DNA from: Eleginops maclovinus
Taxonomy: Eukaryota; Chordata; Actinopteri; Perciformes; Eleginopidae
DNA: 64,000 nucleotides
Assembly (NCBI RefSeq): GCF_036324505.1
Contig: NC_086350.1
Location: 27,138,257-27,202,256, forward strand
Reading direction: 5' to 3'
Part shown: piece after piece, positions 1 to 12,452 of the stretch
Layout: each line of letters opens with the position of its first letter
How positions within the stretch are numbered: position 1 is the first letter of the stretch
The notes under the pieces: generated by a model
Told to the model about the DNA's origin: nothing
Seen by the model: the letters and a program-made list of their open reading frames with translations, nothing else
Databases searched by the model: none
Position numbers and translations under genes: made by a program

Positions 1-2
1 GG

Positions 3-137
3 GACATCACAGTTGATGATTGCCAAGGGTGGATCCGACATACCAAGCGGTTTTATCCCAGGTGCATCGCCTTGGAAAATATCAGATGCGATGTTGATGA
101 AAACATGTGGCCTAACCCTGAAGATCGCAGAGATTAG
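3..137 (+). mobile_element. C-terminal end of a transposase-like ORF (partial)
   Basis: An open frame enters from the left edge and stops with TAG at 135-137. Its 44 residues include WIRHTKRFYPRC followed by CDVDENMWP. I remember this pattern as the tail of a DDE-type transposase-like protein that is abundant in fish genomes, so the element's body should lie left of the window. The following bases are AT-rich with several ACTGTA/TAAACAGT words, which fits a transposon end, but I could not define a terminus. The family assignment rests on memory. Confidence 0.45.
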
Positions 138-3100
138 ATACAGTCATTTTATCATTTTTGTTCAGAATGCTCTCGTGTGTTTCATGGATATTTTGTTCAC
201 TGTAAGCAATACTGTAAAACTTTTTCTGTTCTATCATACTGTAAACAGTATTTCTACTGTACCTCCTGTAGTAAACAGTAAAGGAAAAAAAAAAACAGAT
301 TTGCTTTTTACTGGAATGCTTTGAGCATGTGGACATACAGTTCCCAACCAAGACATTTAGTGTAAAAACGGTGGATTGCATGTTTTGCATGCAAATACCT
401 GTAAAACTGAAACATAAAAGTCTATGCAGTTTTTGTAATGTCCACAATAGCCAGTATTTTGAAAGCCTGGTGTACTTTGATTGACTGCATGTACCGTGTG
501 AAGTGAAAACAAATGCTATTCTTTGACAGAATCATTTCCTTTCGAGTCAGATTTCCAGTGTTTTGGTAAAGTTAGTGTGTGCAGAGAAAGATGTGTTCTA
601 TTTTGAAATGAAGAGTTAGTATATATTTAACAAAGTGTGTTTTTGAGAAGAAAATTATCCATTTGGCCAATTGTGTTTCGTAGGTGTGAGTCTGTGTTAA
701 GAGTTTAGAAAAAGTATCTGAAGTATAGGTAAGCGCTTGTTAGCGATTGAAAAAAACTGTTATTATATATGTTATGTGCAAACACAGCCTTTGCAAACCA
801 GTAAAAAAGTAAAATAACTCTACAATTCTTGTAATGTTTTGCTAGTTCTTTCATAAATAATAAATAATCAAGGTTTTATAACTTCTATTTTCAACAAAGA
901 CCAAAGCTTCAGACTCTGTTTATAAAGCAACAGACAGAAGATGAGTATTTTTACAACTCTTAAAAGAAGAGCCAGTCCCTGCCACTTCACTAACAGGAGT
1001 AATAGGATCTGGTGTGACATTTTGTTGTGTTTCTCCTCGGCTGTCAGTTTTTGATTCCTGGAGGATACAGGAGGCACTGATGGGCACATGGAGGAATAGC
1101 AGCAGAAGCCTGTGAACGTGAAGAAAAAACAACATGCCACTCTGAATCAGTCAGAACATCCCCAAGAGCCACAACACCACCCAGCATGTCATCATCCTCC
1201 CCGTGCCTGGGCTCCTTTCTCTCCATTTTCCTGTCGCACTGAGTGTTCTTTTTCTCCCTTTCCAGTTCACTTACCTTGTCGCTCCCAAACCAACTGAACT
1301 GTACTTTCAGAGTTCCTTGGGTCCATTCCAGATCAGTGAGGTGATTGCCTCTTGCTTCAGGTTTCAACAACAAGCATACAGTACAGTATCCACCATAATA
1401 TCTCTACATTTTGTAGTGACATATCTTAAACACATCCAAGCATTAACAAAATGCAATCTAAGTATTAAAAAACGTATCTGGGTGTCTTGGTTCATTAGAA
1501 TGGTCTACGGTATCTGCACCCACCATCATTCAGCTATAAAGGAAAAGCAGAACCAGAGTGGGGCTTCCAGCAAAACCTCACTTCTTATCAAGGTGTATGG
1601 ACAAGGTCAAAAGTACTGTAGTGCAACAACTGTATTGTAAGAGAAACAAGAATCTACTGATACATTCTTCATCGGCAGAGCTGTGCAGACATGCAGGCGA
1701 AGTTTCCTTGAAAAGAGGTAACACCCAGATAGCGGAAAAGGAAGAAAATGCTGCATGAAATATGTGGCTAATAGTTACACTGGGAAAAATGCTGCTTCAA
1801 AAACAAGTAGAAATATAATGAAAACAAGGTGTTTTTGATTGTAATTAGTAAAATAAAATCTGCCAATAGAACAAGTGAACATTAGCTTGGTAAGACTTCT
1901 TGAAATATGATGGGATTTTTAGATAAATCAGGTCTTGTTATTAGCTGGGAAAACAGTTGACATATATTTGACTAGAATCAGGAAATGTGTAACAAAGAAA
2001 GCCAGAAATGCTCCATTGTCCACAAAAGTGAAACAGAAAACATACAAATCAGGAGTCTTTGATCACTTAAGGTGCACTGTCTAAAAACAAGACCCTATTT
2101 CTCACTGCATTGTTACTTCTTAAGTTATTAGGTCTTAAATCAAGTGTGAAGACTATTTTGACTACAAATTAGACAAAGGTTCTTGGCAAGTTTACAAGCT
2201 TTTGTAGTGTAGTGACAGTTATCATCCGGTGAGATGGAATAAAGCAGGTGAGTAATCTCTTCAAACATTTACACCGCATATTTGCAGAACCGGTGGGCAA
2301 TGGACAAGATGTTGCTACAGGTAGCTACCTGATTTCAGTTTGAGGTTTTTGATCAGCCTTTTTTGAGCGGGATTTGGTTGAATGCAGGTAAACAGTCAAA
2401 CGTCAACTATTGTCTACAACGTTCACAGCTTAAAAAGAGTTCATTAACTGGCTTGTTGGGAAACAACTTGTTTGTAGCCGTCCTCTCGAAATTCCTACTC
2501 CAGTTTCATCAAGTTGCCAATAAACCTGTTACTGTTTGGAAGGCACAGAACATGTTTTTGGGCCCTGGATGTTCTCATTAGCATCTGTTGAAAAACGCTC
2601 TGGAAAAGGCGCCATATTGTAGCATGCAGAGGATGGTTAAAGAAAGGAAAAATGTTGGCATTCTGAATATATTAATTCTATTTTATGATGAGAGTAAAGC
2701 AGTGTCTGTATGCTCAATATGAAGCTACAGCCAGCACGTGGCTATCTTAGCTTAGCAAGAAGACGTGAAGCAGGGGAAACAGCTAGCATCGTTCACTCCA
2801 GCGCTAACTTCTCTAAAGCCAATTAAGACATTACATGTTGTTCTCTCACTATGGGTTTCTTTAAGGAATAAACAGATGAGGTTGGAGGTGTTAATTAGGG
2901 AGGGGTGTTGGTAGCTGCACCTGTATTTTTCCTTTTGACAAACCCAGCTGGCTGCTAGGTTAAGCTAATCCCATGCTAGCTGTAACTTCATATTGGAAGA
3001 AAGGAATGAGTGCTGTTTCCTCCACACATGGTGCGGTAACATTTTCCTTCACCAGTTTGCCCTAAATGCTTAACAAACTCACATTTTGAACCAATTAGTT

Positions 3101-4080
3101 CATAATTGACTACTCTGTGTGACATGCTGGCATACGACTGTGTTTACTGGGGTGTTTTACTGCAGGGTCAGTGATTGTGGGGAACACCCTCTCAGAGATA
3201 GCGTGACTGAAGAGTTCTGAATATGCTTCCCTGAACTCAAAACTGGCCGCCGACACAACTCAAGCCTCTGGAGTGTGTATCAATCATTTCCAAAGCAACA
3301 AGCGTGCAAGCAGCTGTTCCTAAATACTGCATTCTTGTGGTGATCATTTATCTAGTCCCTTTTCCACAACGCTATTTCAATCAGGAGAGACAAAGTTTTG
3401 AGATGTATTTATTGACGTGTATTATGGTCTTTGGTGATGAGACCCCATCATGATATTATATATCTTCAGATGGAGAGTCTGTCGAAAGTAGTATTAACAT
3501 AAAGCTAGCTTTGCTGATCAATCTAACGCTGAGCTTCATAACTCGTAGTGACTCAGTAGGGCAGGGAAAGTTGATATCTCACCAGGGACCACACACCCAC
3601 ACACACAAACACACACACACAGTGCGGTCTCGCTGCTCTCTCATGAGAGGCAAATCATCATACTGCCAAGAACAGTGGTTGTATTCATCTATGTAAGATT
3701 TTAATCCCTTTCGTCTCAGTCACTCCGGCTTATATTCAAAAGCTGAGGAGCAATTAGCAAAGTAAAGTTTGCACTGGTGTCATCGGTTTTGCAGGTTTTT
3801 GGTCATAAACCAAAGGATGAGGACTTACGTTTTCAAATAATGGTGGCACAGACCTTAACCAAAGGAATAAAAAGGGGGGAACAAGAATATCTGACCCAAA
3901 TATGTTAAGACAATCAACCAAATAGTTGTCAAGACATGACGCTAGGGAAGTCAAGGGGTCACCATGAATGTTTGCTTTTGTAGCATCCTATTAAATGTTG
4001 AAGAGGCCCCATTCTGCTTTTTGAGGTGTTCCCTCTCCTGTAGTGTGTTCTATAGGTTTAGTGCATGTAAATGGCCTGCA
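138..4080. other. Non-genic region, no gene recognised
   Basis: AT-rich sequence with only short, unconvincing ORFs on both strands. No exon-like stretch with splice sites, no RNA gene and no bounded transposon was recognised. A short interrupted CA tract lies near 3592-3621. Confidence 0.5.
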
Positions 4081-4260
4081 GAGGCTAAAACCCCTGTGTT
4101 CCCTCCCTCCACACACTTCCCCCCCTGCCTGAAACGCCTCCATTGGACTCGTTCGTTTACTTCTGTAACATAGTGACATAGCGCTCCAACACATTGTACA
4201 TGATAGGCGGGACATATCTCAACAGATTGATTGAATGTCACCTCATGGCAGCACTAAAAA
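4080..4260. repeat. Dispersed repeat, copy 1
   Basis: This stretch contains CCTCCATTGGACTCGTTCG and, further on, a GATAGGCGGGACAT-like end. Sequence near 62735-62890 has the same words in the same order (CCTCCATTGTACTCCTTCG, then a GTGATAGG...GGCGGGACAT end). Two copies in one window suggest an interspersed repeat; its class is unknown. Confidence 0.45.
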
Positions 4261-4725
4261 AGAGAACCCCCAGCATTCATGTAATGTACATTTATTTCAG
4301 GAGATGGTGTGACAGAGCAACATCTCTAGGGCCACGCTGCTTGCTGTGTGGATTAAAAAAAATCTCAATTGCACATTATATTTTGACTACATGAAAGTCA
4401 CTGTTACACCCAATTTGCTCTCATTTTATTTAATCCATTCGTCCGCATTTCCTCTCTGACTGACCCCCGCTCTGTTAGGTGCTGTTTAAAAGGCTATGGC
4501 CCCTAATTTGCTCTTAAACAAAAGCCAGTTTTCTTTTCCTATTAGAATGAGATGACTCAGAGGGTGAACGTGGCAGTTTGTGTGTTTGTTTCCGTCCTTT
4601 ACAGGGAGAGAGAAGGGGAGGGAGAGGAGGAGATGAAGAGGAAATGGGGCCCTCACAGTTTAATAAAAATTTGGCCTAATTGAGCCGTCAGCCATCAAGT
4701 CCAAAACAAAAACTGTTACTGACAA

Positions 4726-4734
4726 CCCCCCCCC

Positions 4735-4789
<55 letters not shown>
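4726..4789. repeat. C tract plus (CA)n microsatellite
   Basis: About a dozen C residues run directly into roughly 26 CA dinucleotides. A simple repeat. The minus-strand ORF across it is only repeated Val-Cys and is not a gene. Confidence 0.95.
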
Positions 4790-4791
<2 letters not shown>

Positions 4792-5426
4792 CTCCTACTG
4801 TTGTTTTTCTGCTCTGTCTGATCTCAGTCAGCCTCCCATGAGGGGCCACATGCAGCTTCAGTGCATTACAATGACAGATCCACATTGTTGTTGTGGAAGC
4901 ATGTATGCATTAACCGGACAGTAAACAGACAACAAAGCACCTCTGATCCTGCAGTCTGCTGTGACCTCCAAACTTCTGTTCAGTTTATCTAAGGGGCATG
5001 TTGGCCTTAATAATGGGGGCCAGATAAAGGGTCCTATAGGGGGTCAGTGCTGGTGCTCAGGAACAAGACAGTATCACGCAAAGGGGATTAACTTTGTGTA
5101 CATTGTACGTGTCAAACTGCACTGAAGGATCAACCTATTTGCTCTGTTTGCATTGATTTCATATCAGTGCTTCACTGTCCACATAAACAAGTTGAAGAGC
5201 CTCGATATAGAGGATTTTTGGAGCGCTAGCACATTTTTACAACTGTTTCCAATGAGGTAAGAACGCAGTCATCGCATGCAGACGCTTGGGAAACAGCATA
5301 GCTCTTTTTATTTGTGGTGCAGCTCAGAGCGCTCCAAATGTCTCTACTTTACAGAAAATCCCTCGTGATGTCACCGCATACATGAAAGGAGAAGCCTGTT
5401 TTGGGTGTGTCTTACTTACAGAAACT

Positions 5427-5690
5427 ACAAGGGGGGGACCCTTATCAAAAAATATATTTCCCTTATCAAAAAACATTTTTTTACCTTATAAAAATAATAT
5501 TTTTTACATAAGGGGGAGCCTTATCAAAAAATGGATTTCCCTTATTTGGACCCCAAATAAACAGTTTTACATAAGGGGGTTTCCCTTATCAAATAAAATG
5601 TTTTACTAAAGGTGGAACCTTTTCAAAAAATACGTTTTACATTTGGGGGGACCCTTGTCAAAAAGAAATGTTTTGTATACAGTACCATGA
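5427..5690. repeat. Degenerate G-rich/A-rich direct repeat cluster
   Basis: A motif of the form GGGGG(A/G)CCCTTATCAAAAAAT, usually followed by TTTTACAT, recurs with irregular spacing near 5431, 5512, 5572, 5607 and 5645. Intervening sequence is poly-A/T rich. It reads as a decayed minisatellite. No protein is likely, although an ORF happens to cross it. Confidence 0.7.
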
Positions 5691-6034
5691 CAAAGTCTGA
5701 ATGTATTTTAATGAATCAGCGAGTTCATCATGCCATGCCAATGATTCTCACTACTCAGAGCCGTGATTTCCATCCATGAGGTTGTTGGATCGTCTGTTTA
5801 TGAAACATTTCCAATAAACAGTGGAATATGGGGAACCTCATTTGACAATTTCTATCACTCTCAAACGGACCCACTTTATGGGTCTACTTCAACATGTTGT
5901 ACCAAATTGTACCGATCATTTTGTAAATTCTATTATTCTTTGACCATGTTGCACACTTATGTCAAAGTATTAAGTTACCCTATAGTGAGCTGTTACACCG
6001 CTGTATATTAAGAGCTTCCTGTTAGCAGAACACA
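5691..6034. other. Intergenic, nothing recognised
   Basis: Unique-looking AT-rich sequence between the degenerate repeat cluster and the likely 3' end of the minus-strand SDR-like gene. Confidence 0.4.
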
Positions 6035-6056
6035 CGCGTTAAATGCCATTTCCCTC

Positions 6057-6062
6057 TTTATT
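6057..6062 (-). terminator. Candidate poly(A) signal of the SDR-like gene
   Basis: TTTATT on the plus strand is AATAAA on the minus strand, about 580 bases beyond the stop codon at 6645. This would give a 3' UTR of roughly 0.6 kb. It is a plausible signal, but other AATAAA-like hexamers cannot be excluded. Confidence 0.4.
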
Positions 6063-6644
6063 AAACAGAGTCGATTGTTGCCAGTATTACAAACCTGCAC
6101 TATTTACAAAATGCTTACTACCTAACAATCTTGTTCTTCCTGGATTGTTGCTAAAACAGAACAAAGCATTCATCCACAGTACAGTATCATTACTCCACAG
6201 AGTACCTTTAATTCCAGCAAACGCCCTCTCCTCTTTACACCAGTTGATAAAAAGCCAGATCTAAAATCTCTTCAATGATTTAACCTTAAGAGGTTTAGTT
6301 TTATACAAAGTATGTTTTGTTTATCCATGGAGGAATGGCAGCATTACATTGGGTATCATGCATTCCAACAATGCAAAAGGCAGAACAAGTGTGATAATAT
6401 TTATACAAAAGCAGGAAAGAATGAAAAGTAAATATCACAAATACTTTTTTTTTTAACTGACATTAGCACAACAGCACATGCAAGGAAATGCTAATCATCT
6501 GAGAACAGAGATATGAGTATACAGCATTAACTAACAACAGTCATATGAAGCTGGGCACGGATTTTAAGGAGGGAAACAAATGCAGCACGCTGTGGCTGTG
6601 TGAGCAGAGGGGGGGGGGGGCTGGTGTCACAGGGGTTTCTGTGT

Positions 6645-9600
6645 CTAAAGGTTCCTCTCCAGACAAACAGTCTTTAGGTCGGCCGGGCAGTTGACAGTGA
6701 CGACGGAGTGGGAGGGGCTTCGTCTTTCCATTAGGGTGGCCACAGCCTCACCCAGCTCCAGGTGGTTCAGGAACCCGGGGGCCATGCGCTCTGGGGTGCC
6801 TACACCTGCGTTGATCTTCATCTGCAGGGCCCAGGAGGTGAGGAGAGGGGGAGTACACATGAGAGAATGGATGAATAGAGAGTAGTGTTGCACGGTGCAC
6901 CGATTCTAGAAAGGTATCACGATACCCTGCCGTTAAAAACGCAACGATTCCCCCATTTCATTAGTATCGGTACTCTAAGAATGACATTGTTTTAAAAATG
7001 TCCTGTGTGTGTTAAGCGCTCTGCTTCCACTCCCTGCTGCCGTGCTGCTGTGCCTCCCCTCTCTCATGCACGCTCTAGCGGTCATATCTATTGACAAAAT
7101 GAGAGCATGGCTGCAAGTGCGAGTGCTATTGCCGATGAGCCTCGGCTTGTTGACAGAAAAGACGCAAGAAACGAAGTTTGGAAGTATTTTGGTTTCATCT
7201 CTGCTGACGGAGAACACGCAGCTCTACATGATCACCGCCGCAGCTCCGCCCGTTGTGCGGGACCGGTGCGCGGAGCAAAACACGAACTTCAAGTTAAAGA
7301 CCTAACACACTTAACTATCTTATCGACATCTGGAACTAGCTAAACTAGTTATGAATATATGGTTATTTTTTACTGTCGGGTCACTCATTACTGGATCATT
7401 GAGCTGCATGAGAGGGATACGACTGGCTGTCAGGAGAAGGAGAGAGCACTCATTTATTTCTCCTTTGTTATTTTCCAAAGTTAATGTACATTTTTGAATA
7501 ATGTAGTTCATCTACTATAAGTAGTTTGTTTGACTGATTTTTTCCCCCCAGGTTTGAAATAAAGCAGAAAAATAATGACATTTAAGACAGGTTCCCCTTT
7601 TTCAAAGAAAAGTATCTAAAAATTATTGAAATCGCAATCCTTGACTTGATATTGGTATCGAAATAAAAATGTTGGTATCGTGACAACACTAATAGAGAGA
7701 GGGACAGAGTGACATGAAGTCATTGTCGGGGACACAGGGAAATCCCTGCAGCAGGACAGGCTCTTAACAACTCAACATCAAATCCAGATAAGTACTTTAT
7801 TTGGAGTTCAAACTCAAAGGCTAATATAATAAAAGCAGCTCATTGTCTTTCATTGGCAAAAAAAAATGCGTTTGTGAACTGAGTTGATTACAGTTCGTCC
7901 AAATTCTATTTAATTTCCGAAGCCTGGTGCTGGCACAGAGTTGAGTATTGATGGGTTTTCATTTCAGAGATTAGTCTCCACTCTTGGGAACATCAGGAGT
8001 AACAACACAGCAGACTTTAAGTTAATCCTTCTCCTAAAGCAGAAGTTCTCAAGGTGTAGCGTAATGCAGTTTTGCTAAGTACACTATTAGTATAGACTCA
8101 AGAGTATGCTTTGGCACTGGAATGAAGTAAGGGCATGACAAAAGTGCTCCATCAGTCTATCATAAATGAATCACCAATTGTTGAGTTGTACACTAAAAAT
8201 AGGAATTAATGGTGAAATTACCAGCAATAGCATTTTCAAATTGTACTAGTTCAATATTCTGCAGTCCATCACTGCAGAATATTGTTAACGGGACGACAAA
8301 CATGGTGAATGACAAAGCTCTGTGTGTCTGCTTTCAGGTGTGTTTTCTGTGTGATGTTTAGAAAAAGCCAAACCAAATGTTAGAAATGCTATCCAACTTT
8401 ACAGTAGTGTATTAAAGTCTAATTAGATCACGATAAGTCATGCCATTGTAGTAAAAGAAACATGTTTTGTATTTATTTTGATTATTAATAGTTTACATGC
8501 TCTGTTCTGTCTCAGAAAGCAAATACCAGTAGACCTTAAATTGAAGCACAACTAATGGAACCACTATAAAACCATAAAGTACATATTCTTACTTTTGGTA
8601 AATATACAAAACATTTACAAAAAATAACATTTAATTTAATTTGGACTTTTAACTATGGTTTAGAGGAATCCTTTACACCTTGCATTATGAGAAAAGACAA
8701 AAAATGAATTTTGTTTAATCTCTGCCTCCAGCATATCAAGCTGAAAACATCTACAATTATCTAGAACGTCTTTTTAAAAAGTTCTTTATTTAAAGTCTCT
8801 GTGGGAGAGGGATAGGATATCTCCACTTTAAATCGGGGCTGAGCTGCAGCAGATCGTTCAGTTGAAGATATATTATTAGCTTTGAGCTTTTATACAGCTC
8901 AAATCAGCTGGATCTGTGGAAGAAGGTGGAGACCACTTCAGCATTATCAGTTTCTCCGGTTTTATTATTTATCGTTATGTCTTTGAGTTAAAAATATATA
9001 TTTGTTTTTGTTGTATTCTATAAACTACTGACAACATTTCTCTGTGTCGGAATTCAACAGACACTGGAAAGGCTGCCATACATGTAGAGATAAAGACTGT
9101 GAAGAGTCTGACCTGGTTGAGTTTGCAGGGCACCTCAGGATACTCCTCTCGCAGAACCTGACAGAAGGCCAGGGTGCTGGCAGCGCCGACAGTCAGGAAG
9201 CCGGTCCCAGGCATCAGCAGCTTCTCCCCGGCTCCTCCTGAGGATCAGCAGGGTCACAGAACACATCAACACACACTGCAGTCACTTACAGGACAGGGTC
9301 TGTGTGGCTGGGGATTAAGACCACAACACACTCCTCAATGAAACAATAAAATAAGCAATAATTGTGTTCTGAATTTGCGAATTGTTCAAGTAAATTCTTC
9401 ACTAATTGAACATTCTGTAATAGAAATGGATTGAGCGACTTTTTGGTAATAGTCTACTGAGCTCATTAGCATCTTTTAGTTTAATGTTTCAGTTTTCCGG
9501 CCCTAATTAACTCTCTATACAATAGTGTAAACATTGGAATTATCAGGATTCTTAAACAGTTTAATTTTAGTTTGAGTTGTTTTAAGGATGCCATCTATCG

Positions 9601-11468
9601 GTTGGAATACAACAAAAAAACTATTCACCTGTGATGAAGGTGTAGGTAGAATTGGAGTCGTCCCTCACCAAGGGGAAGAAGGCCTTCCATGACACAAATG
9701 TGCTGAAAAGTAATGTCTCCATGACCTGGAGATTTAAAGGGACATCAATCAAAGAACAACCAGACAAGAATCACACTGAGCCAGGAAGTTACACCGTTCA
9801 TGCCTGATGAGAGGAGAACCAGGACATGAGAATGCTCTCACCACTACATGTTTGTATGCTGTCCTCCAATATTTAATCAACACCATACTTGTATGAATCT
9901 AGTGTCAGGTTTATGTGTGTGTTCATACCCAGTTCAGGTCTTTGAGGGACTGTGTGTGGGGGGGTCCTCCCTGCCACCAGCTGAAGCCCAGAGAGGACAC
10001 AACATCTGTCACCTTCCCCACCACCTTCAGCAGCTCTTGCTTCACCTGCTCTGCCCCCTCCTCTGAGCCTGGAACACAGAACAGAGGGAAGGATTCCAGG
10101 TCAGCTGAGACTCTCCTGCAGGTAGAGTCCAAAGCTTTCAAAACAGCATTTTAGGCCATTACAGACGCATATGTGATGCACAGGTAGATGTTGATTGTAT
10201 TTGCTTGAAGCTGCTATTACTTATTTGGAGTATGAAATATATCTTTTGGTAACCCCTCGCTCACTGTTTCCTCACACATACATCAATGAAAGGTTAGCTC
10301 AACCAAAAAAGATACATTGTTCTTGAAATGGTCATGGTCCCCAGAGGATGAACACTAATGTTAATGCTTTTCCTTTTGTTACGTTCTTACCACTGTCAGT
10401 CACATGTTCCCAACAGGTCATCAAACACAATAAAGCACATCTATGCTCCCCAGATGATGAACCCTAACCAATATGGCCACTGAAAGCTTTCTTCAACAAA
10501 CATCTCAATTACAACTTTTAGCATAAAATATCTTATTATTGGATTTGTTAATCTAAAGTTATCTAACTGAGTCAGAACTGCAGGTTAAACAAACCGCGCC
10601 AAGGAGGACGCTAAAGCAGGAAAGCTATAATTCTGTTTCCTGTTAGACATCATGAGGCTGTGGGCTTGTTCATGTCATAGGGTCTAACCCTAGGTCTGGT
10701 TTTTGTAACAAAGAAACATTCATTACAAAACACTTTAGATTTGTAACCAAGAAGAACAATGTTGAAGAATAGCATGATTATAATATTGAGTTTATTTAAT
10801 TAAAGCAATCCACAATTCTTTGTCTCAACGTGCTGAGCATGTCATGTGATATGCTACTTCCATACGCTTTGAGAACAAATATTAATGGGATCACTGAAGA
10901 AAAATGCACATTAACAGTTAATATTCAGAAATTTGCATCATGGTCACAACAACTAACTTTCTCTGTAGCGGTTTCACCCCAATTTAGCATTCTGAACATA
11001 AACGTTTGAGCCATATAGTCTATTGATTTCCACCTTGTCATGTTTTGCTATGCTAGCAGTGACAGATGTCAGATGGTCAGTCTACCACAAACTAAATTCT
11101 CCCAAAAAATGTTTGTGGTACCCATTATCTCTGGCACCACCAGTTAACATTTGTGGCTCAGATCAAAATGTAATAACTAGTGGATGGACTAACATAAAAT
11201 GTGATGTAGATATTAACAGCTATCGTGAGACAGCCAGATACCTTTAGGCTGTAACTGTCATACGTGCAACGCTCTAAAAAACATTTACATAAAAAGCCAT
11301 GGGTTTCTTTTCCCAGACCCCCCCCCTGAGTCTAGGACTGGGCCTGTTAACCAAACTTACCCACATCCCCCACTACAGTGGTGAGGTTCTCCTTTGTGCT
11401 GGGAGAAACGAATGATTGGAGCTTCTCCAGTCGACTGCTTTCCCTGGAGATCACTGCCACTTTGAAAC

Positions 11469-11540
<72 letters not shown>

Positions 11541-12452
11541 TAATATAGTGGTACTAATCCCTTTCATATGAATGGAACATTGACATTAACACGCCTGTAT
11601 GTCTACATCTGTTTATCAAGGCCATCAGAGGGATGAACGTGACAGAGCAGCAGCTGGGAACACCGAACAGTAAAGCTGTAGAAGTGCAATATAAATCCCT
11701 AACTAACGCACATCACAAATAGCAGCTTTGTGACCAAACCGCCCTTAAATAAGGATGAAGATAATCGTTCAAAATTCATATTCATAAAAATAAATAAGAA
11801 ATGCAGAGTTCAGCATTCATCAGTAAATATCAAAGCGTTGGAATCTGTTGATCAAACCACCAGCAGAAAAAAAACATACCAAAATGAAATATACAGGGAA
11901 ATAAAAAAGCTATCATAAACTTACACAACCCACTTACTTAAACAAATGTATATTATTTTAAGTTACAATCTGGCCTGCACATTGAGCACGCCAATGTGAA
12001 GCTCTGTGTTGGATCTGCAGCGGATGGAGATAAACCCCAAAGTCTACAACGTTACGCGCCTTCAACAACGGATTAAAGGTGAGTCATTAAACTAATCAAA
12101 AGCAGAAAACGCTCATTAAGTAGTAAAATGGTCATTAAAATGTTTACTCTACCTCAGTTAATAAAGCTGAAATTACCCCTGCATAAAAACAGCGACACCT
12201 CATCTGTGCGTAAAACTCTTTAGACAGTCTCCAAATAAATGTGGATGTGAGAGGTATATTCATCTTCTTCAAAGAGAATAATGCTAATATTCCCGGTGTA
12301 CTGCATATCTTCCAAGCCGTAGAGAAGGCTTTCCTTTGCCTCTCCAAGTGGCCCCTGGCAAGCTTACCTTTGTCCAGAAGTGCTTTAACTACCCCGGAAC
12401 CCACCATGCCCGCTCCTCCCAGAGCTAACACAACCCTCTCCGAGTTCGACAT
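6645..12452 (-). CDS. Short-chain dehydrogenase/reductase-like protein, six exons
   Basis: Coding exons, in transcript order: 12452-12368, 11468-11361, 10068-9929, 9725-9629, 9237-9113, 6821-6645. All junctions are GT-AG and in phase, giving 243 residues, a usual SDR length. The start ATG opens a beta strand leading into LGGAGMVGSG (residues 11-20), a variant of the dinucleotide-binding TGxxxGxG loop. The next exon, FKVAVISRESSRLEK, fits beta-2 and the cofactor-specificity loop, so NAD(P) binding is likely. The expected catalytic Tyr-x3-Lys is absent: the matching region reads GTGFLTVGAAST, and the preceding strand ends ITGGAG rather than in the usual Ser. It may therefore bind cofactor without acting as a classical SDR, or use different residues. 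Substrate is unknown. A hAT fragment occupies the last intron and a (TG)n tract abuts the exon 2 acceptor. Confidence 0.82.
6883..7691. mobile_element. Non-autonomous hAT element, 809 bp, with 8-bp TSD
   Basis: Starts TAGTGTTGCACGGTGCACC and ends ...CACAACACTA-type sequence (GACAACACTA), flanked by perfect 8-bp duplications ATAGAGAG at 6875-6882 and 7692-7699. Terminal and subterminal sequence is rich in GGTATC/GATACC words. The interior still encodes WKYFGF, typical of the start of a BED zinc finger, so this looks like an internal-deletion derivative of a hAT transposon. It lies in the last intron of the SDR-like gene. Confidence 0.85.
8926..9096. mobile_element. MITE remnant, same family as 17381-17598
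   Basis: Shares GAGACCACTTCAGCATTATC, TATAAACTACTGACAAC and AGACACTGGAAAGGCTGCC with the better-preserved copy in the spata2l intron. It ends only about 17 bases from the donor end of exon 5 of the SDR-like gene. Terminal repeats are eroded on this copy. Confidence 0.7.
11470..11539. repeat. (CA)n microsatellite at the SDR exon 2 splice acceptor
   Basis: About 34 CA units. On the transcribed minus strand this is (TG)n running straight into TAG and then exon 2 at 11468, so it replaces the usual polypyrimidine tract. Confidence 0.95.
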
